From positions 1 through 7,021 of the forward strand of contig JAPLIX010000424.1 of assembly GCA_026388865.1 (NCBI GenBank): DNA of 7,021 bases, read 5' to 3'. The position numbers and the translations under genes were made by a program. Numbering within the stretch: the first letter of the stretch is position 1; every line of letters starts with the position of its first letter. Positions 1 to 4,867 of this stretch are shown piece by piece. Origin of the DNA: Pseudomonadota bacterium. GTDB taxonomy: Bacteria; Desulfobacterota; WTBG01; CAIYCZ01. Under the pieces are notes generated by a model. The model was not told the origin of the DNA, did not search any database, and saw only the letters and a list, made by a program, of their open reading frames with translations.

Positions 1-80
1 AAGACCGTAAAATAAAATATGCAGAGCGGGCGCTGACGGCTATCAAAGAGTGGCAGGAACGTCTCATGCATGAACGGTAA
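1..80 (+). CDS. C-terminal fragment of an unidentified protein
   Basis: An open frame enters from the left edge and ends at TAA 78-80. It gives 25 residues ending in ...AIKEWQERLMHER. The tail is charged and probably helical (AERALTAIKEWQERL). That is too little to assign a family, and the start lies outside the window. It runs in the same direction as all other genes here. About 80 bases of A/T-rich spacer and then the MITE-like element separate it from the rdgC-like operon, so it is probably a separate transcription unit. It could also be a chance open frame, because only 26 codons are visible. Confidence 0.5.
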   Translation, partial: DRKIKYAERALTAIKEWQERLMHER

Positions 81-160
81 ACAGGCAAAGGGGCACAAGG
101 TTTAATTGTTATTATCTATCGGGCAATTCACCTCTTCCCTTTTCGCCGGAATACCAAGCA

Positions 161-174
161 TTCAGGACTTCCCC
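161..174 (+). repeat. Left terminal inverted repeat of the MITE-like element
   Basis: TTCAGGACTTCCCC, an exact reverse complement of 481-494. AGCA lies directly outside it at 157-160. Confidence 0.65.
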
Positions 175-200
175 CGAAATTTATAGTGCTGTCATTATGA

Positions 201-230
201 GAGTGCAGGGGGGTTTTTTAGCCACAACAA
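201..230 (+). repeat. Inner inverted repeat, left arm
   Basis: It pairs with 381-411 (27/30 positions, one 1-base gap) and contains the shared core GCCACAACAA. The two arms enclose a 150-base loop. The gap between outer and inner repeats is asymmetric: about 20 bases on the left and about 65 on the right. This suggests an insertion or deletion in one arm after the palindrome formed. Confidence 0.65.
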
Positions 231-380
231 AACCGCTTGATCTTCGTGGAACGGCAGGTGCCTTGCGAATTATCTCCTGCCAGACCCCATTGCATTCCCC
301 TCTGTCGAAGGCTCTGGAAGCTGCCTGCCCCGTGCATGATACGCACGCCGCCGGGGTCGTGACGCAAACCACTGAGAATA

Positions 381-411
381 TTGTTGTGGCGTTAAAAACT
401 CCCCTGCGCTC
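381..411 (-). repeat. Inner inverted repeat, right arm
   Basis: Partner of 201-230. It begins TTGTTGTGGC and ends CCCTGCGCTC, and would form a roughly 30-bp stem with the left arm in RNA or single-stranded DNA. Confidence 0.65.
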
Positions 412-480
412 GTGCTCCACTTCTCTATCCTATCCTTTCACTGCGGTCATGCCGTTTCCTGTTTTCTATGCCTTAATTTT

Positions 481-494
481 GGGGAAGTCCTGAA
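481..494 (-). repeat. Right terminal inverted repeat of the MITE-like element
   Basis: GGGGAAGTCCTGAA is the exact reverse complement of 161-174. It is followed at 495-498 by AGCA, matching the bases outside the left end. Confidence 0.65.
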
Positions 495-498
495 AGCA

Positions 499-532
499 TT
501 GACTTGCTATTTCTCCAACTTGATTGTATTAT
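499..532 (+). promoter_or_regulatory. Candidate sigma-70-type promoter for the rdgC-like operon
   Basis: TATTAT at 527-532 matches TATAAT at 5 of 6 positions. Two -35 candidates precede it: TTGCTA at 504-509 (17-base spacer) and TTGACT at 499-504 (better hexamer, but a 22-base spacer). Transcription would begin near 539 and leave a leader of about 23 bases before the ATG at 562. The signal starts immediately outside the right end of the MITE-like element, so the element does not supply these hexamers but sits directly upstream of them. It is judged by eye only. Confidence 0.35.
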
Positions 533-561
533 GTTTCACACTTTTTTTAAGAAGGGATTGT

Positions 562-1203
562 ATGGGACTCTATACAGGATCAGCAAGTTATGTGCGATAT
601 AAGGTTGAAGGCGAACTGCATGGCAGCCTGAAGGAGACCGGGTTACTGCGTTTAAAAGAATGTTCTTTCAGGGAACTTGATGAACTCAGCGGCAGAGATA
701 GAACAATTGGATGGGTTTCTGTGGAAAACATGGCTTCGGTATTCTTTGATGACCTTCATTTTGCAAAAGATCCATACATAGCCGTTTCTTTACGTATTGA
801 TACCCGGCGCATACCTCCGCTTACCTTGAAGGCGGCATTGCTGCGCGAAGAAATGAGCTATAAAAAGCATACGAATAAGGAACGGCTGTCAAGAAAAGAA
901 AAAGACACGCTCAAAGAACAGGTCAAAAACCGCCTGTTGAAAAAAGCCCTGCCAGTACCGGTGCTGTATGATGTGTGCTGGAATACTGCAACGGGAATAC
1001 TGCTCTTTTTTTCTACCAATAAAAAAGCCAATGCAGAGTTTATGGACTTCTTTTTGTCCACGTTTGAGCTGACACTGACCCCTTTGTTCCCTTATGAGCT
1101 AGCACAGATGGTCGGGGCCGGCAAAAAGGGGAAAATAAGGCTGGAAAAAACTGTGAGCCCTTTTGCGGACAATAGCTGGTCAAAGATCAAGGCAATAATG
1201 TGA
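562..1203 (+). CDS. RdgC-like recombination-associated protein (short form)
   Basis: 213 residues. The start ATG 562 has AAGAAGGGA just upstream (about 549-557). The frame is open upstream, but the residues before this Met are Cys/Phe-rich and partly encoded by the MITE-like element, so they are not credible. The protein starts MGLYTGSASYVRYKVEGEL. It continues with a GWVSVENM segment and an SLRIDTRRIPPLTLKAAL segment, then a basic helical stretch (KERLSRKEKDTLKEQVKNRLLKKALP, given here by its two halves KERLSRKEKDTLKE and QVKNRLLKKALP). It ends in beta-rich sequence with LTPLFPYELA. The arginine-rich strand followed by the Lys/Glu helix resembles RdgC. Classical RdgC forms a DNA-binding ring that limits RecA access and is about 300 aa, so this is a shortened relative. 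Similar short forms are, to my recollection, found in Desulfobacterota-type genomes beside a gene like the one downstream. DNA binding is inferred from the family. Confidence 0.72.
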   Translation: MGLYTGSASYVRYKVEGELHGSLKETGLLRLKECSFRELDELSGRDRTIGWVSVENMASVFFDDLHFAKDPYIAVSLRIDTRRIPPLTLKAALLREEMSYKKHTNKERLSRKEKDTLKEQVKNRLLKKALPVPVLYDVCWNTATGILLFFSTNKKANAEFMDFFLSTFELTLTPLFPYELAQMVGAGKKGKIRLEKTVSPFADNSWSKIKAIM

Positions 1204-1227
1204 AGCTTCCGGCACGGAGCGGAGCTT
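1203..1227 (+). other. Small intergenic stem-loop between the rdgC-like gene and its partner
   Basis: AAGCTTCCG (1203-1211) pairs with CGGAGCTT (1220-1227) apart from one bulged base. No T-run follows, so it is unlikely to be a terminator. It may affect mRNA stability between the two genes or be chance. Confidence 0.3.
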
Positions 1228-1256
1228 GTGAGCCATTCTCCAGGTAACAATTAGTT

Positions 1257-1775
1257 ATGAGCGCAGATACCGTAAAACAAAATAATCAACTGGGCAGAGA
1301 TTTTATCACCTACCTCTGTTATAAAAGTGATGAAAATGAAGGATTGTTTGAGATCGCAGGCGCAAAGCGACTTCATCTGTGGGTTGGTGATAAAGTTATC
1401 CTGGCAGATGACAACACCCCGCCCAATAGTATTATCTATTCCGGGGAATATTTTACCGGCGCTGATTTGAAACAGGCCATCAGATCCGGCAAAAGGGTCA
1501 GCGAAGCACAGTTCAAGATAGAAATCGATGAAACTGCCGGCACTTTTATGATCCGCGGAGAGCGGTTTGACATTGTTAACCTCCGCATCCATTCATCAGA
1601 TTCGGGTGCAGATGATAGCGAGGCGCAGTTCTACACCCGGATGCACGGCATGGAGCAGATTAATTCAATTCTGGATGAGCTGTATTATCAATTTCTCAGG
1701 GATATAAGCGGACAAAGCTGGGAACACGAAGGGTATAAAAAGTTTCAGATTTGGCTTAACGAAAAAGCTGCGTAG
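1257..1775 (+). CDS. Conserved hypothetical protein, partner of the RdgC-like gene
   Basis: 172 residues, start ATG 1257 with a weak AGGT about 12 bases upstream. No signal peptide or membrane segment is seen, so it is probably cytoplasmic. Visible features are LGRDFITYLCYKSDENEG near the N-terminus (residues 12-29), a beta-rich middle with an LKQAIRSGKRV helix (about 71-81), and a C-terminal helical part with FYTRMHGMEQINSILDELYY (about 125-144) ending in a Trp-rich tail (SWEHEGYKKFQIWL). I know no enzymatic motif for it. The overall pattern (LGR-F-T-L near the start, FLxRMxxIE...LLDxLYxxFL near the end) matches an uncharacterised family that I recall next to short RdgC-like genes in Desulfobacterota-type bacteria. 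It lies 53 bases after the rdgC-like gene and 22 before serS, so all three are probably cotranscribed. A role alongside RdgC is inferred from position only. Confidence 0.75.
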   Translation: MSADTVKQNNQLGRDFITYLCYKSDENEGLFEIAGAKRLHLWVGDKVILADDNTPPNSIIYSGEYFTGADLKQAIRSGKRVSEAQFKIEIDETAGTFMIRGERFDIVNLRIHSSDSGADDSEAQFYTRMHGMEQINSILDELYYQFLRDISGQSWEHEGYKKFQIWLNEKAA

Positions 1776-1797
1776 ATAAAGACGCGAAGGAAGACAC

Positions 1798-3072
1798 ATG
1801 TTGGATGCAAAATTTATACGCGAGAATGTTGATCTGGTCAAACAAAAGCTGGATGCCCGTGGTGTAACGTTCGATCTTGAGCAGTTCCTCGCACTTGAAA
1901 AACAGAGACGGGAGATGCTTAAGGAAACAGAAAAACTCCGCGCCGAGCGAAATCAGGCTTCTGACAACATCGCCCGGATGAAAAAGGAAAAGAAAGACGT
2001 CCCTCCCGAGGTATTTGCAGCGCTTAAAGAAACGTCGCAGAGAATCAAGGTGCTTGAAGAGGACCTCAAGTCAGTCGAGTCGCGTATAAACGACTGCCTG
2101 CTCATGATTCCCAATCTTCCCCATGAGTCTGTTCCTGCCGGCCACGGCAGTGACGATAATCCGGAAACAAGGCGCTGGGGAACTCCTCCGGTATTTTCAT
2201 TCCAGCCAAAACCCCACTGGGAGTTGGGAACCCAGCTGCAGATTCTTGATTTTGACCGGGGCGCAAAGATTACCGGCGCCCGTTTTACGCTCTACCGGGG
2301 TGCCGGAGCTTTACTGGAGAGGTCGCTTATAAACTTTATGCTCGATCTGCACACAAACCAGCATAGCTACACAGAAATACTCCCTCCGTTCATGGTCAAC
2401 CGGCAAACCATGACCGGAACCGGGCAACTCCCCAAATTTGAAGAAGATCTGTTTAAGATAGAAGGTATGGACTATTTTTTAATACCCACGGCAGAGGTGC
2501 CGGTCACCAACATTCACCAGAATGAGATTCTTGATGAAGCTGAGCTGCCCCTCTGCTATGCGGCCTATACCCCCTGCTTCAGAAAGGAGGCCGGGTCATA
2601 CGGCCAGGACACCCGCGGCCTCATCCGTCAGCATCAGTTTAATAAAGTTGAACTGGTTAAGTTTACCACCCCGGAAACGTCCTACGATGAACTGGAGAGC
2701 CTCCTGCGTAATGCTGAAGAGGTTCTCAAAAGGCTCGGACTGCATTACCGGGTGGTTACCCTGTGTACCGGTGATCTTGGTTTTTCTTCCGCTAAAACCT
2801 ACGATATAGAGGTCTGGCTTCCAGGACAGGGGCTTTTTAGAGAAATATCTTCCTGCAGTAATTTTGAAGATTTCCAGGCGCGGCGGGCTTCCATCCGCTA
2901 CAGAAAGAGCGAGAACAAAAAGATAGAGTTCGTGCATACATTAAACGGCTCGGGCCTTGCCGTCGGCAGGACGCTGGTAGCAATTCTGGAAAATTATCAA
3001 CAGGAAGATGGGACCATCATAGTCCCTGAAGCGCTCAGACCGTATATGGGAGGACTGGAAAAGATCAGGTGA
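1798..3072 (+). CDS. serS: Seryl-tRNA synthetase
   Basis: 424 residues, the usual length for bacterial SerRS. It charges tRNA-Ser (and tRNA-Sec) with serine in the cytoplasm using ATP. It starts MLDAKFIREN, the typical SerRS N-terminus, with GAAGGA about 8 bases before ATG 1798. Residues about 27-100 form the long charged helical hairpin that grips the tRNA long variable arm. The class II catalytic core follows: the serine-binding TAEVP segment (231-235), motif 2 with FRKEAGSYGQDTRGLIR (261-277) and the HQFNKVEL that follows, the SSCSNFEDFQARR region (351-363), and motif 3 around GLAVGRTLVAILENYQ (386-401). No key residue appears to be missing. It ends the rdgC-like/partner operon and is followed by two tRNA-Ser genes, its own substrates. 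I see no convincing terminator directly after the stop. Confidence 0.98.
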   Translation: MLDAKFIRENVDLVKQKLDARGVTFDLEQFLALEKQRREMLKETEKLRAERNQASDNIARMKKEKKDVPPEVFAALKETSQRIKVLEEDLKSVESRINDCLLMIPNLPHESVPAGHGSDDNPETRRWGTPPVFSFQPKPHWELGTQLQILDFDRGAKITGARFTLYRGAGALLERSLINFMLDLHTNQHSYTEILPPFMVNRQTMTGTGQLPKFEEDLFKIEGMDYFLIPTAEVPVTNIHQNEILDEAELPLCYAAYTPCFRKEAGSYGQDTRGLIRQHQFNKVELVKFTTPETSYDELESLLRNAEEVLKRLGLHYRVVTLCTGDLGFSSAKTYDIEVWLPGQGLFREISSCSNFEDFQARRASIRYRKSENKKIEFVHTLNGSGLAVGRTLVAILENYQQEDGTIIVPEALRPYMGGLEKIR

Positions 3073-3168
3073 TGTGGTCAATAGGTGAATTTTAGTAATA
3101 GATACTTGTTGCAATATCCCGTTCGTCTGTTCACCGGTAATCTCCTCACCGTTTAGCAAACTCGAACC

Positions 3169-3197
3169 TTGACATGCCCAGCCAATAGTGATACTTT
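3169..3197 (+). promoter_or_regulatory. Probable promoter of the tRNA-Ser genes
   Basis: TTGACA at 3169-3174 is a perfect -35 hexamer. Possible -10 boxes are GATACT at 3190-3195 (15-base spacer, 4/6 match) and TACTTT at 3192-3197 (17-base spacer, 3/6). Transcription would start near 3202-3205, about 10 bases before the first tRNA, as expected for a stable-RNA promoter. Confidence 0.55.
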
Positions 3198-3214
3198 TTT
3201 CACACCTGATATGC

Positions 3215-3307
3215 GGAGGGATGGCCGAGTGGCTGATGGCGGCGGTCTTGAAAACCGTTGTCCCGTGTTGAACGGGACCGTGGGTTCAAATCCTACTCCC
3301 TCCGCCA
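3215..3307 (+). tRNA. tRNA-Ser (anticodon TGA)
   Basis: The acceptor stem GGAGGGA (3215-3221) pairs perfectly with TCCCTCC (3297-3303), followed by discriminator G 3304 and encoded CCA 3305-3307. The anticodon stem 3242-3246/3254-3258 closes the loop CTTGAAA with anticodon TGA at 3249-3251, reading UCA-type serine codons. A long class II variable arm (CCCGT...ACGGG) precedes a normal T arm with loop TTCAAAT. The long variable arm, G discriminator and anticodon all agree on serine. Confidence 0.97.
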
Positions 3308-3329
3308 TTCACTTTTTTGTATACTGTGT

Positions 3330-3423
3330 GGAGAGATGGCCGAGTTGGTCGAAGGCGCTCGCCTGCTAAGCGAGTGTACGCTCAAAAGGCGTACCGAGGG
3401 TTCGAATCCCTCTCTCTCCGCCA
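3330..3423 (+). tRNA. tRNA-Ser (anticodon GCT)
   Basis: The acceptor GGAGAGA (3330-3336) pairs with TCTCTCC (3413-3419), followed by discriminator G 3420 and encoded CCA 3421-3423. The anticodon stem CTCGC/GCGAG (3358-3362, 3370-3374) closes the loop CTGCTAA with anticodon GCT at 3365-3367, reading AGC/AGU codons. The variable arm is long (TACGC...GCGTA) and the T loop is TTCGAAT. It lies 22 bases after the TGA isoacceptor with no separate promoter seen, so the two are probably cotranscribed. Confidence 0.97.
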
Positions 3424-3580
3424 TTGTTTTACAATCATATACGACTGCACTGCTCCATATCCCGTTGCGATCTCCTGCAGCCACAGCATATTCTTTACTA
3501 CGGCACATGGGTACACCGCTCATCGTTTTTGCTAAACAGGCCGATAATGTCATACACATTCTGCGTGCTAATGGAGAGGA

Positions 3581-3636
3581 GCAGAAAAATGCGGCATCCG
3601 CCCGCGGGCATCTAACGGCCGCACTGTTTTTTCTGC
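3581..3636 (+). terminator. Large imperfect hairpin with T-run, probable (possibly bidirectional) terminator
   Basis: GCAGAAAAATGCGGC (3581-3595) is mirrored by GCCGCA (3618-3623), then CTG, then TTTTTTCTGC (3627-3636). The stem is therefore interrupted by a small bulge. The loop contains the perfect palindrome GCCCGCGGGC (3600-3609). A GC-rich stem followed closely by six Ts (3627-3632), with As on the opposite flank, fits a rho-independent terminator that could work both ways. It lies between the tRNA genes and the pilZ-like gene, though about 160 bases after the last tRNA. No other function is evident in the 250-base gap 3424-3673. Confidence 0.45.
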
Positions 3637-3673
3637 TATCATATGGCACGACCACACGAAGGGAGATGTATAG

Positions 3674-4060
3674 ATGGTGAGCGACAGCGACGCAAAAGCC
3701 AACCCTCCAGATAAGCGTGAGCATCCGCGCGCAGTAGTAAAAATTGAAATTGAATTCAAAGAGGACTTGGATTTCATTGCCTCATACATGCTGAACATCA
3801 GCAACGGCGGCCTTTTCATAAAGACTGATGAGGCATTCCCGCTGGATACGATCGTTTTGCTGCTTTTTACCATGCCCGGTGATCCCCAGCCTATTGAGAC
3901 AGAGGGAAAAGTTGTCTGGTGTAATACCAAAGGAGGTAAGGGATACTTCCCCAAGGGAATGGGAATCAAATTTTTACAATTAAATCATGATGATGCGGAG
4001 AAATTAAAAAGATTCGTCGAAAAAAACTATGCACAGATACAAAGCCACTCATTTCTTTAA
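3674..4060 (+). CDS. Single-domain PilZ protein (c-di-GMP receptor)
   Basis: 128 residues. ATG 3674 is preceded by AAGGGAGA (3659-3666). PilZ domains bind cyclic di-GMP and relay it to motility, pili or exopolysaccharide machinery. Both binding motifs are present: RxxxR as REHPR (residues 15-19) and the (D/N)xSxxG motif as NISNGG (41-46). The sequence then follows the PilZ beta-barrel with GKVVWCN and PKGMGIKFL, and a C-terminal helix (DDAEKLKRFVEKNY). There are no membrane segments, so it is a cytoplasmic stand-alone adaptor, and no part seems missing. The pattern is like the short PilZ proteins found near pilus and gliding genes in delta-type bacteria. It ends 15 bases before the prepilin peptidase gene, which suggests cotranscription and a link to pilus or type II secretion output. 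Its effector partner cannot be named. Confidence 0.92.
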   Translation: MVSDSDAKANPPDKREHPRAVVKIEIEFKEDLDFIASYMLNISNGGLFIKTDEAFPLDTIVLLLFTMPGDPQPIETEGKVVWCNTKGGKGYFPKGMGIKFLQLNHDDAEKLKRFVEKNYAQIQSHSFL

Positions 4061-4075
4061 AACAGGTTGCGCTCC

Positions 4076-4849
4076 ATGATTAACTGGCTTATACCTGCTT
4101 TCCTCTTTGTTTTTGGGGCCGTTATAGGAAGTTTTTTAAATGTTTGTATTATACGGGTCCCTGAAAATAAATCTATTGTCTATCCTGCTTCACACTGCCC
4201 ATCCTGTAAAACGCCCATCGCTTTTTATGATAATATTCCTCTTATAAGCTATGTACTGCTGGCGGGAAGATGCAGACAGTGTAAAACGCCCATATCATTC
4301 CAGTATTTTTTTGTTGAACTTCTGACGCCGATTATAACACTTGTCCTCTACTTCTCTTTTGGCTTTTCCCCCGCTGGTGCTCTTGCTGCTCTTTTTTGTT
4401 ATGTACTCCTGGTAATCACTGTTATCGATTTGCAGCATCAGATTATTCCCGACAGTATCAGCATCCCTTGCATCCCGCTCTGTTTATTATCGTCCATGGT
4501 CCTGCCGTGGACCGATCTTAAAGACTCCCTCATTGGTATTGTTCTTGGCGGAGGCATCCTCTATCTTGTTGCCCAAGCCTATTACCTGGTACGAAAAGAA
4601 GAAGGCATGGGGGGCGGTGATATTAAGTTGCTGGCCATGATCGGCGCCTTTCTCGGCTGGAAGGGAGCGCTTATTTCTCTGATGGTAGGAGCGTTTTCAG
4701 GAACCCTCGCAGGGATTGCGATGATGCTTGTTCGTGGCAAGAATTTAAAATATGCCCTGCCCTTTGGCCCATTTCTTTCTCTCGGTGCCTTCTGTGCCCT
4801 GCTGTGGGGAAATGCAATACTATATTGGTATACACACCTCGGGGCATAA
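4076..4849 (+). CDS. pilD: Prepilin peptidase / N-methyltransferase (PilD/GspO type)
   Basis: 257 residues from ATG 4076. A TTG at 4067 is in frame, but it abuts the AGG that serves as ribosome-binding site for 4076, so ATG is preferred. This inner-membrane aspartic protease cleaves the leader of type IV pilins and type II secretion pseudopilins and methylates the new N-terminus. An N-terminal membrane helix runs into GSFLNVCIIRVP (18-29). Next is the cytoplasmic zinc module with Cys41, Cys44, Cys66 and Cys69 (CPSC...CRQC). Several membrane helices follow. The catalytic aspartates are visible: Asp118 in VIDLQHQIIPD and Asp182 in the GGGD motif before IKL. It ends with PFGPFLSLGA, also conserved. 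The bifunctional form is supported by the intact Cys module. The 14-base word TGTAAAACGCCCAT occurs twice (4205-4218, 4280-4293), one copy encoding part of each CxxC half. Pilin substrates are not in this window. Confidence 0.96.
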   Translation: MINWLIPAFLFVFGAVIGSFLNVCIIRVPENKSIVYPASHCPSCKTPIAFYDNIPLISYVLLAGRCRQCKTPISFQYFFVELLTPIITLVLYFSFGFSPAGALAALFCYVLLVITVIDLQHQIIPDSISIPCIPLCLLSSMVLPWTDLKDSLIGIVLGGGILYLVAQAYYLVRKEEGMGGGDIKLLAMIGAFLGWKGALISLMVGAFSGTLAGIAMMLVRGKNLKYALPFGPFLSLGAFCALLWGNAILYWYTHLGA

Positions 4850-4867
4850 AGCCCTCACACTATCAGC

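Larger units (their letters stand above)
161..494. mobile_element. MITE-like non-autonomous element with terminal and inner inverted repeats
   Basis: TTCAGGACTTCCCC at 161-174 is matched exactly in inverted orientation at 481-494, and the similarity continues weakly into the A/T-rich bases inside (AAATT at 176-180 against AATTT near 476-480). A second inverted pair lies inside: 201-230 against 381-411, 27 of 30 positions matching with one 1-base gap. AGCA flanks both ends (157-160 and 495-498) and looks like a 4-bp target duplication. The interior has further small hairpins, for example GGCAGG 253-258 with CCTGCC 276-281, and CCCC/GGGG (328-331, 353-356) enclosing GTGC/GCAC (332-335, 343-346). 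No transposase is encoded. A minus-strand frame of 79 codons spans most of it but resembles no family I know. The structure fits a miniature inverted-repeat element or a decayed insertion sequence. A structured RNA or other intergenic repeat family is the alternative. Confidence 0.6.

Noticed and set aside
181..420. 79-codon minus-strand frame inside the MITE-like element
   Set aside because: It spans the inner inverted repeats, so its ends are dictated by the palindrome. It resembles no known family, has no clear ribosome-binding site, and opposes every other gene. It could become real only if the element proves multi-copy with the frame conserved.
197..493. 98-codon plus-strand frame across the same element
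   Set aside because: It overlaps the minus-strand frame and the terminal repeat, has low-complexity composition and shows no recognisable domain.
412..561. N-terminal extension of the rdgC-like gene by 50 codons
   Set aside because: The extension is Cys/Phe-rich, lies partly within the MITE-like element and precedes the candidate promoter. ATG 562 has a good ribosome-binding site and begins the family-like sequence MGLYTGSAS.
3073..3168. Possible serS terminator from GGTGAA (3084-3089) and TTCACC (3130-3135)
   Set aside because: The stem is only 6 bp with a loop of about 40 bases and no T-run follows.
3644..3660. TGGCAC-containing sequence considered as a sigma-54 promoter for the pilZ gene
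   Set aside because: The -24-like TGGCAC is present, but the required -12 TTGC at fixed spacing is not.
3258..3680. 140-codon plus-strand frame running through both tRNA genes
   Set aside because: It begins inside the first tRNA, reads through the second and continues into a terminator-like hairpin; no protein family is recognisable.
3293..3724. 143-codon minus-strand frame with REGFEPSVRLLSVHSLSRRAPS
   Set aside because: This is the familiar false protein produced by translating the antisense of a tRNA-Ser gene; it covers 3330-3423 in reverse.
4067..4075. TTG start for the prepilin peptidase
   Set aside because: It would place the start codon directly on the AGG that fits as ribosome-binding site for ATG 4076, adding only three residues ahead of a normal N-terminus.
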